From the NCBI GenBank assembly GCA_029204225.1, contig CM055103.1, positions 52,419,145 to 52,483,144 on the forward strand: a DNA stretch of 64,000 nt. Direction: 5' to 3'. Position 1 is the stretch's first letter; every line of letters starts with the position of its first letter. Positions 46,302 to 57,090 of this stretch are shown piece after piece. The stretch is from Diphasiastrum complanatum (lineage: Eukaryota; Streptophyta; Lycopodiopsida; Lycopodiales; Lycopodiaceae). The notes under the pieces are model-generated. The model ran no database searches, was not told where the DNA came from, and was given only the letters and a program-made list of their open reading frames with translations. A program made the translations under genes and the position numbers.

Positions 46302-47095
46302 TGGCCCTTTTGTAAAGTTGTCCTGCTATGAGTTGAAAGGGTGCTGCTTTAAGTAAAAAAATTTGTTTTGCAATCGTATTCAGACCATCTTTGAGTCTGC
46401 ATGTTGTTAGGAACTGAGTGATCTCCTCAGCCCATAAGGGTGTAGCATCAATCTGAAAAAGACATGCATCAGGAAGATCATTGTTGACTGGTGAAGCTAC
46501 TTTTTTCAGCATTAGGGAGCCGGGAAAGGTGATCCACCATGAAATGTTGTGTTCATTTTTGATTGACTATGCGGAAATTAAATTCCTCTAATATCAACAG
46601 CCATCGAGCTATACGTCCCGTTTTACAGGATTTATTAACAATATATAACAGGGCTTGATGGTCGGTGTAGAAGACAAAGGTCTGGCCTAGTAAATAATGT
46701 CTTAGTTGTTGAACAACATAGACCACTGCCAATGCTTCTTGCTCGGTTGTGGTATAGTTTACTTCAGCAGGCACCAGTTGTCTACTCAAGAAATGTATTG
46801 AGAAATCTTTGCCATACTCGTTCGATTGTGCAGGAAGACCTCCAATGGCATACTTACTAGCGTCAATATGCATATGAAACTCTTTCGTGTAGTATGGCGA
46901 ATGGAGCATGGGTGCCGTGGTAAGGGCTGTTTTTAACGCCTCAAAGGCTTTAATGCGTTCTTTGGTCCATTGAGGATCTACCACAACTAAATAAATGAGT
47001 CGTGCCTTGCCAGCATAATTGATTATAAAGATGCGATAATAATTTGTGTGACCAAGGAAGACGTAAACTTCCTTCATTGTTGCAGGTAAGGGCAT
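46273..47095 (-). pseudogene. Ty3/gypsy RNase H and linker
   Basis: The frame from 47095 reads FLGHTNYYRIFIINYAGKAR, QWTKERIKAFEALKTAL, EFHMHIDASKYAIGGLPAQS (Asp), TTTEQEALAVVYVVQQLRHY (Glu), LLGQTFVFYTDHQALLYIVN (Asp), GRIARWLLILEEFNFRIV. The RNase H catalytic residues are kept. The linker toward integrase follows at 46512-46273 with LLKAAPFQLIAGQLYKRAID. A frame change separates the two blocks near 46520-46550. Confidence 0.9.
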
Positions 47096-47218
47096 TTTAA
47101 CTATTACCTTGATTTTTGAAGGGTCGGTAGAAATATCGTCCTCTGAAATTATATGTTCGAGTACTACCCCATGGGTGACCCAGATTTGACACTTGGCAGG
47201 GTTAGTGAAATTCCAAAT

Positions 47219-48085
47219 CTACGGCAGCGAATGAAGATTTTCCTGTGCGTCAACGTGCATAGCCACTGAGGAATGTACACCCAGATTGTTGAGATAAATC
47301 TCGACAATCCGATGTAACAGGTCTTGGAAGGCTAGTTGCATGACCCGCTGAAACGTTGAAGGGGCGTTGCATAAGCCAAAAGGCATGACATTATAAGCAC
47401 AAATCCCATTTTCTATTGCAAAGTCCATTTTATGTTTATCTTCAGGGGCGATTAAAACAAGGAAATAACTGCTGAATGCATCCAAGAAGCTGAAAGCTTT
47501 AGCTCCTGCCATTTCCTCTAAGATTAATATTTGGGTCGTTAAAGACAAGGGAAAATAGTCTTTCTTTGTAACCGCATTAAGGTTTCTTAGATTGACATAG
47601 ATAAGAAGTTTGCCATGTTTCTTGGGGACGACCACAATGGGTGATACCCAATTAGTATGTTGGACTTCATAGATGAAGCCAACATCCAACAATTTCTTAA
47701 TATCTTCATCGATTCTCTCACAATAGACAAGGTTACATCTGTAAGGTTTAGTCCTAACAGGCTTAGCGTTGTCTTCTAAAGAAATCGTATGAACCGCTAC
47801 TTCAGGCATGATCCCTTTCATTTCTATATAGTTCCATGCAAATGCATTCCTGTATTTGCAAAGTAAAGTTTCCAGATCAAAAAGTTGTTCGGACGAAAAG
47901 TGTGCACCAACATGAACTATTTGGTCCATCTCCTCGTCAGGATCTTCAAGGTTGAACGGAATTGTTTTAGCGGGTCCTTCAAAGGAGTGCGAACTTGGTG
48001 TAGGTTCCCGGTGTGGCTGTGGTAACTGGATAACGACGTCATCCAGTGTGAAATCGTTTAAACTTTTGTGGAAGATCGAAAGGCG
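47219..48085 (-). pseudogene. Ty3/gypsy reverse transcriptase with lost catalytic aspartates
   Basis: From about 48085: FNLEDPDEEMDQIVHVG, YRNAFAWNYIEMKGIMPEVA, PVRTKPYRCN, GFIYEVQHTNWVSPIVVVPK, YVNLRNLNAVTKKDYFPLSL, AKAFSFLDAFSSYFLVLIAP (first catalytic Asp), YNVMPFGLCNAPSTFQRVM, and then IYLNNLGVHS where active elements have Y(M/V)DDLxVHS. Both aspartates have become asparagines, consistent with two G-to-A changes in element sense. The RT fails to connect cleanly to RNase H at 47095-47219. Upstream of 48085 the sequence switches to gene A/gene B flank, so gag and the 5' LTR are missing. Confidence 0.92.
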
Positions 48086-48202
48086 ACGGATTATAAAAAA
48101 TTTCAAAAAGCATGCAAATTTATACAAGCCAGTAGGCTATAGACACACAATAAAATTTTGTATATTAAATAAAAATATCTACAAAGTACAATTCAGCAAT
48201 AT
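48086..48202. other. Gene A 3' end and gene A-gene B spacer, cut by the gypsy
   Basis: Matches the reverse complement of 28740-28852: the short intergenic spacer between convergent gene B and gene A stops (GTAGGCTATAGACACACAATAA). Gene A itself is lost to the gypsy junction at about 48086. Confidence 0.8.
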
Positions 48203-49718
48203 CTAATCTGCTTCCGATATTTTTTCCAATGAAAGTTGCAACTTAAAATCATGCAACAATTTTATTCTTTCGTATGGATCCAATAGCTCACAGTTTTCAT
48301 GCTTACTCAGATCTTGTAAACAACATACACTGCAAAATGAGATGATCTGAGCATGGAATTCACTGGTCCATATCCTAAAATTTTAACCGCAATAGTTTTA
48401 TTTACAAAAATTATTCTATGCACCTTGTTGAAATTATGTCCTCCAAGAAAATGAGATAGTGCCTTGATTGCCATAATCATAGTTTCACCATGTTGATAAA
48501 ACTTTGAATGGGCAACACTTGTCTCATTATTCTTGAAGGACTCCTGATAGTGCCCCAGTGCATGATCTCCCTTAAATTCTCCAGTAGAAGATCTCTGCCC
48601 TCCTCGACGAATTGCAAAATCATCAAGGAAAATTGTTTTCTGAAATGATAAAAAACAAAGTAAGCTCCAATATATAATCTGACATAACAAATCTACTAGT
48701 ACTTGATAAGAGACAAAAACTTACGCATTCGGCTTTGTCTTCTCTGATTACTATCTCTCCATCAATGTTATGTCCACCTTTCAATGTCAATATTGTTGGT
48801 GAATAGACAATTGGCTGTGGAAAACCAAGTTGACTTTGGATTATAAGAAACTCCTCCTCATAAGGTAGATCATCTTCTTTGTTGCGCATTTCCTCCACAA
48901 CCATTTTCAAGCAATCTTTCCCTGAATAAAACTTATCATTATGTACATCGTCAACACTAGGGAGAAGATCATCATCATCAATATCAATTATATCCGAAAA
49001 TTCATCAAGCTCTTTGCTCAAAATGCAAAGAGTCTTAGATTCAGTGAAGTAAAAAAGATCCGATATATCCAATATTGTCAAAAAGGAATTATTATCTATA
49101 TTATAAGTAGGCAAAGTGATCAAAGATTTATCAGAAGTAGAAAGGGTAGTGGGTGTTCTAGGGCCTATAAAAGTAGCCCTATTTCGAGTAGGATCAAAAT
49201 CAGAACAATCATCTAAATTAACACTCGTATCAATAAAAAAAGCATCTATATCTACAATCTTTCACTTTTTAGACTTTGTACCACTAGAAGAAAATGCTTC
49301 AGAAGTGGAGGGCACAGCCTCCGAATCGTCAAAAATGTTTAACAAAAGAAAAAAAACAAAAGCAGACTGAAAATCAACAAATCTACATTTTTTATTATCA
49401 ATTGGGCTCTCATTTACAGACTTGAAATCATTATGTAACTTGGTAAACATTCTGTCAAGCTTAGCTTTATAGATATGCTTGTCGAGTGCCACCAGGTCCT
49501 GATAATGAATCATGTCCTTATTATAAGATCTGAATAGCAGAGTACTGAGTAGGGACTTAAATTTGAGATATATCTCAGAAAATGCCTCCACACCAGGGCC
49601 CTCAATTATAGAAGGTAGAATAAAAAGAAAAGGAGAAAAAAGGGATTTGAAATAGTCCACCTATCAGTAATACCAAATTCATTAAAAAAAAAAACAAATT
49701 GGATTCAAAATTAGACAT
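48203..49718 (-). pseudogene. Gene B, copy 2 (unknown protein)
   Basis: The fullest gene B. Start ATG at 49718 (MSNFESN), frame shift in a T run near 49690, then IEGPGVEAFSEIYLKFKSLL, DMIHYQDLVALDKHIYKAKL, DRMFTKLHNDFKSVNESPID, SSSGTKSKK, and after a break near 49260 TYNIDNNSFLTILDISDLFY, SKELDEFSDIIDIDDDDLLP, EDDLPYEEEFLIIQSQLGFP, GGHNIDGEIVIREDKAE, an 85-bp intron at 48640-48724 with GT-AG ends, then KTIFLDDFAIRRGGQRSSTG, ETSVAHSKFYQHGETMIMAI, KALSHFLGGHNF, NKTIAVKILGYGPVN, and a stop at 48203-48205. Unknown function: mostly helical, acidic centre. The retained splice sites show it was a pol II, spliced gene. Divergent from the H3-Ulp1 gene at 50595. Confidence 0.75.
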
Positions 49719-50594
49719 TTTAAACAAAAATAACAGTTCAACTAAAGTTCCAAATATCGCTCTTAGGCGCACACCGCAGGTCAGACAAGCATGACAAGGC
49801 AACGTGCGCTCGAGAGAGATATTTGAAGTTGGAGTATCGGATCCGAACGAAAGAACACCGAGCAAAAAATGAAGGGGATGCGAAGCGCGCTTGAATGCTA
49901 TATCGGACGATGCAGTATCATATCCATGCGCATAATAGTGAGTAAAAGGTAATGAGAGCAAGCGGTGCGCTTGAAATCGATATCCGAGAAAGCAATCGTA
50001 AATTTGCATGAAAATCCGGGCCGAAAAAGACCTATTTATAAAAAAAAATTGCACGTGTCGAGGAGTGTCAAAGGAATACGTGTCGAATTGTGATTGGTCA
50101 AAATAAATGCATTGTACCTAGAATGATTGATCTGACATCTGTATATCGGATTCACGCACTTGTCTCAGCCCACGTGGCCTCATAATTGGGTCATCATTGT
50201 CAGTACAGACATTCCACGTGGACCAATAATCTGATGACACCTGTCTTTGTCGTCTTTTCACACGTGCAAAAATTTCGTATATCTAAGTCCTCGGAATTTT
50301 CATTTTGTTTCGCAAAATTTTCGCTTTTAGCTCCCGATATCGCTCTCAAGCGCGCTCTTTCACCGTTCAAGCTTCCGCCCTCTCACAGTGTGCTTGAGTA
50401 TGATACCGCTGGTTATGCAATATCACTTTCGAGCGCACATCTCTTTTCTTCAAAATAATCTGTCTAGACCTTGCACTTGGAACCGAGATTCAGTTCTGGT
50501 ATCGATCTCAAGCATGCTTTCATCGCAAATTTTTTTGTTTTCATCCACTTTCATTTTGTTCAAATTTCTTTTTGTTAATTTTCTTCTTCTGAGA
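49719..50594. promoter_or_regulatory. Bidirectional promoter and leaders of gene B and H3-Ulp1 gene, copy 2
   Basis: A minus-facing TATA box is at 50031-50041 (TTTATAAATAGG on the minus strand). A weaker plus-facing site lies near 50277. Between them are ACGTG boxes near 50046, 50071, 50171, 50213 and 50261, two of them CCACGTGG. The leaders carry a motif like ATATCGCTCTCAAGCGCGCT: 49755, 50337, 50417 and 50499 on the plus strand and 49803, 49885 and 49963 inverted. Motif polarity points away from the central promoter on both sides except at 49755. CTCTTTCACCG-type and TTTCGC words could also be E2F-like, which is unproven. Confidence 0.7.
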
Positions 50595-52691
50595 ATGATG
50601 GCCATTACCAAATCCATCGCCCGTGCCATCACCACTGTACAGCCATCCCATTCCTGTGTTCCCCCTGGTACTGGCCGTAGGCGTGGCAGGAAGGAGGTTT
50701 GGCTGAGAGAGATCAGAAAATTTTAGAGATCAACTGAATTGTTGATCCCTAGAGCTCCTTTCGGCCGATCTGTTCGGAATGTCACTCTGTCACTTGGGCT
50801 AAATGTTTGTTTTGCCGTGACAGCCATACAGGTCTTACAAGGTGCTGCAGAAGATTTTCTGTCCCAGTTTTTTGAGGATACTTGTCTTTTGACAATGCAT
50901 GGTAAGCGTGTCACCATCATGCCAAAGGATTTCGTCATTCTCAAAAGGCTTCGGGACAGATATTCCGGTCTGTAGGTTGATAATGCCAGCACCTCCAGAT
51001 ACCTGCCTCTGGATAGAACCAACGTGCCTACTACCTCTAGGAGGAAGAGAAAGCAGCCTGTCCCCAAGAAGGCTGGATCTCGAAGGCCAGCTACTTCCCT
51101 TTCTCCTAGACATATCTCAGCCAAGAGATCTCGTGTCTTCTTGAGATCTAAGTCAGATGTTGGAGAATATGACTCAGATCGAGAATTTTCACTCCTTTCT
51201 TCTCTTGTTAATTGTCTACCTCCTCAACAGGTTTCATCACCAAAAGTATTGATTACCCAAGAGGAGCTAGACAAAATAATAGAGAAATCTGTAAATATTG
51301 TTTCTGCTCCTATACATAATCTTTTTGTGAGATTTTCATACGATCCAGCCCAGGTTTTTTTTATTCTGACCATTATAATCAATACGAGGCCTACCTAGCT
51401 AACAAAATTGATCTTCTCGGCAACTTTTTTGATTTTTTTCTTCCAGATACACGTAGAAGCTTTAGATTAGGTCCCAAATTTTGTGCCGAGCTAAAAGATA
51501 AGACCTCATAAATTTCAGATGCAATAATAGAGGCCGAAGTTTCTTTTTTGCAAAATAGTATTAGTTTCGATTCCCATGGTACAGTTTTTGTAGTTAGTCC
51601 ATTTTTCATAGGAGCGGTAAAGATGAAAGAAGCCGGTTTTGAGAAGGCTGTCTATTTCATCGAGTGCAGTTCTATGGCGAAATTCTATTTGATTCCATAT
51701 GAAAATAAGTAAGGATTGCTCTTTTGTTTATGTTGCTTTAATCTGGATTGTTGCATGCTTCATTGCTTTAATAAGAACGAATTTTTTTCATAAATATGAA
51801 TTTATCAATATTTGTATTTTGGTTCTTGCAGTCGGCATTGGAGCCTGAACATTCTTTTGGTAAAGATAAATAAGGAGGGAGTATCAAATTTTCTATGTAT
51901 AAAATTAAACTCAACTGCAAATACACATAGAGAATTTGATTCTCTACTTCATGATGTTGTTCGGGAAATACCGACAATGGCAACTTCAATTGGAGAGGTA
52001 ACCATTAAATCTCTCAAGGTATATTCAATTTATCTCTGATATGCATGTATTCCTTTTTTAATTCAAATGTATCATTCATAGCATAAATAAAATTTCTATC
52101 ATTATATTACTAATTTTTGTTCTATATATGCAGTGTGTACAGCAACAAGATCCTTTTAGTTGTGAATGGTTCGTCTTGTACAATAGAAGCTATGTTTTGA
52201 ATGGTATAATTCACAAATGGATGTAGATATTGAAAAGATAATATTCTATTCATTTGTAGTTCATTTCATTCTGATTCATATTTCATTACTATCATTGTTT
52301 GTAATTTGTTGATTCTCATGTTTTGTGATGACAGTTCACTCTTGAGCCATATACTCCTGATGATGTATATAGATTTCGGCAAGAGTTGATCAAAACCTAT
52401 GCCTAGTACGGTATAAGCATTGCACCTGCAATCGAGGGCCCTCAAAAGGAAGTTGCTCTTGTCTTAACAGCCTTTCAGGTTGTTCAGGATGCAGATCTTA
52501 TTTTATATGATAAAAAAGGAATAAAGGTCATTCCTAATACAGATGAAGGCAATTTTGTAGCAGATATTCTTCTTGTCTTAAAAGGCATTGAGGCCCTTCC
52601 CAAAACAGAGGAGGGTGAGATTATTAAAGGAGTTGTTGCCTTATCAGTTCCTAATACTGATATAGAAAATATAAAAAAAATTATTGAATAG
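50595..52691 (+). pseudogene. Histone H3-like domain joined to Ulp1/C48-like protease
   Basis: Starts at tandem ATGs 50595/50598. MAITKSIARA resembles the H3 tail ARTKQTARK. Then LREIRKF, a TAG at 50724, RSTELLIPRAPFGRSVRNVT, LQGAAEDFLSQFFEDTCLLT and MHGKRVTIMPKDFVILKRLR, a full histone-fold H3 core. After a TAG at 50973 the same frame continues as a basic, serine-rich tail (SRRKRKQPVPKKAGSRRP). After a slip in the T run at 51354-51361 comes an Ulp1-like region: SDAIIEAEVSFLQNSISF, TVFVVSPFFIGAVK, FYLIPYEN, intron 51709-51831, then RHWSLNILLVKINKEG (His), REFDSLLHDVV (Asp), intron 52019-52133, CVQQQDPFSCEWFVLYN (Gln, Cys). A further exon from about 52335 (FTLEPYTPDDVYRFRQELIK) ends at 52691. 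At least four stops and one frameshift make it a pseudogene. Adjacent fused genes cannot be excluded. Confidence 0.8.
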
Positions 52692-52889
52692 AGACCTATT
52701 TGTAAATAGAGAGACATAAAAAAAAAATACAATCATTTTACTTGTAAACAACCCATTTATGGGTTTTTTTTATTGATATCACAATAGATTCTTACAATCA
52801 GCTTGTGTCCATAGTCTAATACTGGAATGCAATTTTTCTATAATGTTAAAAAGACATGATGATTGGCATGTATTTGCTGATAGTGAATC

Positions 52890-53757
52890 TCAATGTTCTT
52901 CCATAAGTTGGATTGTTTTGTCAATATCTCTGCATTTGATCTCGAACTCATGTCTTTTACGTACCTGCATAAAACTTATACAAAGTTAGTTAGAACTAGT
53001 ACAGAGTTTGTATTAGAAAGTTTTGATTGAAACTATTTATAAAAGATCGAGTGTTTACAGTTACTTACGAGTTTACCATTGAAAATGAATCTGAAGTCTA
53101 AAAGTACATCATCTTGTAGGAGCAATAGTTCCTGCCGGATGTAGTTTAGACTCCAATCTTCTTCCACCTCAACACATGTCAAAACAACATCATTGTGTAT
53201 AATCTCAATAGTTTTTCGTTTTGAATGTCCACTGGCTTCCAAGTCTTGATTGAGTGGCACCCATTTACCTTTATTTTTTTTCCATCTTTGATAATGGAAG
53301 CATAAGCTCAACATTTGTTTTTCAATTTGATAACGGAAGCACATGGAAGACATTTTAATTCTACATTCTATTTCTCCATCTGATCTTTTGTCCCAGCCTT
53401 CATCCATAAGTTTAGATAATAAACTATTTGATAGATTTTTGCATACAAACATCGTTGGGGTTTTGTGTATATTGACACTTGAAAAGAAATCCACAAATAT
53501 ATTCAAGGAAATAGACCAACTCAATTTGACTGTTTTTTATCTCATGCTCATTTCTAATGAAGGTTTTCACATCATTATATATCTTGCAGCAAAATGATTC
53601 TGAAACTGTAGCATCTGGTGCAATCCATTCATCACTATTAAAACTAGGTAATGGAATTGGTACTATTTGTCCAAAATTTCCTTTTGTATCTGGAATGTAC
53701 ATTGATTCATAAAAAAAGATCCCACTATCAACTAGATCTGTTGCACAGTTCTACCTC
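52890..53757 (-). pseudogene. Gene D, unknown protein with ubiquitin-like C-terminal segment
   Basis: Convergent with the H3-Ulp1 gene. From about 53750: CATDLVDSGIFFYESMYIPD, TKGNFGQIVPIPLPSFNSDE, CCKIYNDVKTFIRNEHEIK, then after a frame change FVDFFSSVNIHKTPTMFVCK, LLSKLMDEGWDKRSDGEIEC, a Cys/Lys-rich middle, and KRKTIEIIHNDVVLTCVEVE plus DDVLLDFRFIFNGKL at about 53240-53070. The last block has the beta-grasp pattern of ubiquitin-like domains (I-x-I...V-x-V, FRFIFNGK like RLIFAGK). An intron at about 52966-53066 (GTAAGT/ATGCAG) leads to VRKRHEFEIKCRDIDKTIQL and a TGA at 52890-52892. No terminal Gly-Gly. The domain call is tentative. Confidence 0.55.
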
Positions 53758-54590
53758 AATATTGTAGCTGTCCAATATCAGTGTGAATAACATCTAACAC
53801 ACTTGCTAAAGATCTACTTGGCTCCCATTCATTTATGTTGGATGGATATAATCCACAAGAGAAAAATGATCAGATTGGCAAGTTTACTATTAGATATTTA
53901 TGAATGACAAAAATCAAAGTATCAAAAATATCAATACTCATAGTTAGTATAAAAGTTCAAGAGCTTGTGCCACATTGGATGGGTTTGATAGATCAAATGT
54001 TGGGTTTTCATTGGGTTGATCCATTGGGGTTGCTTGTGTGTTTTCCTATTATGCAAATACAACAACAAGTGCTCAAATTAGAATGATATAAATGCTTCAA
54101 TTGTTACATCCAATGCAAATAAAAAGCATTTACTTCTATTCGTTCAATCTTATCGTTTGTAAGCTCAATCCAAGCCTACTATTTGCAAGCTTAATCCAAG
54201 CTTAAGAGGAAAACAACAACAAGCTACATTTGCCTTAATCAAAAGCAAAAATGGAAATCAAATCTTTATGTAAATTTCAATTAACTAATCCAAGCTAATG
54301 TTTACATAAAGTTCCCATTCCAAATCCAATTCCATTTGTCATTTCAAAAGCAACCAAAGTTTTCACATTTCTCACTATTCTAGATTTCCAAATCCATGAA
54401 AGTAGTGTCTAAAAATGGATAACTAGTGAAGCTTTATGAGATCTTCAATTTTCAGATTTACAAGTATGAAAATCAAAACTTCATAATGACAAAAAATAGA
54501 ACTTCAAAACTTGTTTTATGCACAAAGTTACACTATCATTCCCTTCCTACATTGCCATCTTCATGAAATTAGGAGATAAAAAGTTGTAAC
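53758..54590. other. AT-rich non-coding stretch
   Basis: May include the 5' side of gene D and the right edge of the element, but no terminal repeat was found. Confidence 0.35.
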
Positions 54591-55755
54591 TAATGAAGTT
54601 TGAATGAAACAATCTGCCAGAGCTTGATTTCAGAGGATCAACACATTCCTCATCAAACAAGGTTTTCAGCCAAGCACTGTTGATTGCAATGTCTATTCCA
54701 AGTCGGTGCAACAATCCTTCATTATCATCACCTTATATGTGGATGATACGTTGCTTTTCAGCAACAATACCAATCTGGTTAAGGATTCTAAGCAGATGCT
54801 ATTTTCAAAGTTCGACATGACTGATCTGGGCGAAGCTCACTTTTGTCTCGACATTCAGATCCACAGAGACAGAACAAGATGACTCATTTATATCACTCAA
54901 CAAAGGTATCTTCACAACATTCTTGATATATACAATCTAATGAATTGTAAATTAGCTCAGTCACCAATGGATCCAGGCCTGCATTTGTCAAAGGACCAAT
55001 GTCCCTAGACCAAGCACGAAGAGGAGTAGATGAGAGAGTATCCTTATCGATCAATATTTGGATCTCTCATGTATGCAATGGTCTATACAAGACCAGACAT
55101 CTCTTTTGCAGTGGTCTGTACAAGACCAGACATCTCCTTTACAGTAAACTCACTCAGTCAATATATGGCTAATCTTGGCATTACCCACTGGAAGGCTCTC
55201 ATAAGAGTCATGAGGTATATTCGAACTACCATGGACTAGTGCATTTGCTATGGAGAAGTCAGCAATGACAATCTTCATCAACTTAGTGGATATATTGATG
55301 CAAGCTCGGGAGGAAATGTAGACAATCGTAAGTCCACATCTAGATTTACATTATTCTTCAACGACGGTCCTATCTCATGAAACAGTCGTAAGCAGACCTC
55401 TATCGCTCTTTCTTCTATAGAAGCAAAATACATTGCTGTTTCTCAATCTATTAAAGAAGCATTTTGGTTGAGAAATTTACTGTCAGACATTAATTTGTAT
55501 CAGTACAACACCACAATTTTATTTTGTGATAATCAGAGTGCTATTGCCTTATTGGCCAACCCTATTACTCTAGGAGTAAGCACATTGAAATCAGATATCA
55601 CTACATCAGGGGCAAGGTTCTCAACAAAGAGGTGAGCTTAACGTACTATAGAACGCAGGACATGGTTGCAGACATATTCACGAAGGCATTAAGTGTTAAT
55701 GCACAGAACAAGTTTTGTGCATTGCTTAGTCTGAAGATCAAGGCATTCACGGATC
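54590..55755 (+). pseudogene. Ty1/copia reverse transcriptase C-terminal part and RNase H
   Basis: Plus-strand copia pol from about 54650: FIIITLYVDDTLLFSNNTNL keeps the YVDD catalytic box, then FDMTDLGEAHFCLDIQIHRD, YITQQRYLHNILDIYN, YPYRSIFGSLMYAMVYTRPD, SLSQYMANLGITHWKALIRV and MRYIRTTMD. RNase H: GYIDASSGGNVDNRKSTSR, ALSSIEAKYIAVSQSIKEAF, WLRNLLSDINLYQ and FCDNQSAIALLANP. Stops occur near 54882, 55009, 55239 and 55379. A 33-bp direct duplication lies within it. Upstream pol is missing. It ends at a polypurine tract and an apparently complete LTR. Confidence 0.92.
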
Positions 55756-55756
55756 C

Positions 55757-55773
55757 AAATTAAGGGGGGGGGG
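55757..55773 (+). other. Polypurine tract
   Basis: AAATTAAGGGGGGGGGG directly precedes the LTR start TGTTGG. Confidence 0.92.
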
Positions 55774-56884
55774 TGTTGGATTTATCTCCTTTACCTTCCT
55801 AAATCTTATGTTAATCTACCTCCATTCATGCTGCTACATTTTTACTCATGTTGTTGCACAATCTGCATATTTACATGTGAAATAAGACAGATGAATAAAA
55901 CGCGACTATCTACATAAATACAAGTAAATTTCCACAAGCAAAAAAGGCAAAAAATATGACATGCAAAAAAAATTACACTGCCCTACAAATGCAATAGGTG
56001 CCCTTATAAAAAACAAAGACACCTTGTGAATCAAATCTTAAGGCATCTGTCAGAGTGTCACTTTTTTTGCACCTTCACCAATGTTATTTCAGTGAAGGCT
56101 GACGTCGCGACCTTCTCACGCTCATTCCATGCAACTGTGCAAACAGATTTGACAACGACGGCAGCCACCCACGATCTCCCACAAATAGCACATCCACTTT
56201 GTATTTTTTTCATCTGCACACCTGTAAAACTATGTATATATTGAATACCATCTACGTATTCTACATCATGTGAGAATTTAGATGAGAAACAAGCAACAAG
56301 CATAATAGCATCAGAAGCTTATCAGAGATAGACAAAGTAGACGCTTTCGTGCATTGATTCTTTGTATTGTCAGTAATAGGTTTACAGATTGGATTGGTTT
56401 TGTGAAGCACGTGGTTTCGTCCGCTATTGTTTTGTGCTCAACTGCATTATTGACTAGTATATTTTGCTATACTTAATCTGATTACAGCTTTGTTTGTTCT
56501 GCATTTAGATTTGTGTCAATATTACTATGCTTTTCTACATTCTGTCTGAGACTCTTATTGCTTAATCTGGTAGTCTATTCTTTGTGAATTATTCGTGACT
56601 AATAATTTGTCTAGCTGTTTGCGACAAATTATCTTTCTGATGTGTTGCTGCTTAATGTTTGGCTACATAATCAGATCGAACGTGATTTCTATCACTAACA
56701 TTCTGTTTGAGTCGGATAGGCGTAGTCATGCTTAGGGAAAGAGTGAGATAGCTCATTCCATTGCGCACGAATACTTTTTGTTTGAGTTTGTTTCTTGTTC
56801 GAGTTTCGAGTTTGCTTCTTTTCGTGTTCATTTTCTTTCGAGCTATTTTTGTTTCTCACACTCACACACCCTCTTTTCCCAACA
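55774..56884 (+). repeat. 3' LTR of the 54.6-kb copia, apparently full length
   Basis: 1,111 bp, opening TGTTGGATTTATCTCC and closing TCTTTTCCCAACA, so with TGTTGG/CCAACA inverted ends. The first 400 bp match the fragment at 16210-16650. No second LTR of this element is in the window. Confidence 0.85.
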
Positions 56885-57090
56885 AAAACTGGCCAAATCT
56901 AGTATGTGCAATCAAACAATGAATTGATCAAGTTTATGAACATATTTAGGGTTTTGATCTACAAAAGATACACTCTACAAAAGCAAAAAACTCGATTTTG
57001 GTGTAGAATCCTCTCTAGCATGCTCTAGTCTTAATATCTTCACCAAATCATTGATAGATTTGATTTCCTCCTTCATAACCTAAAACACAA

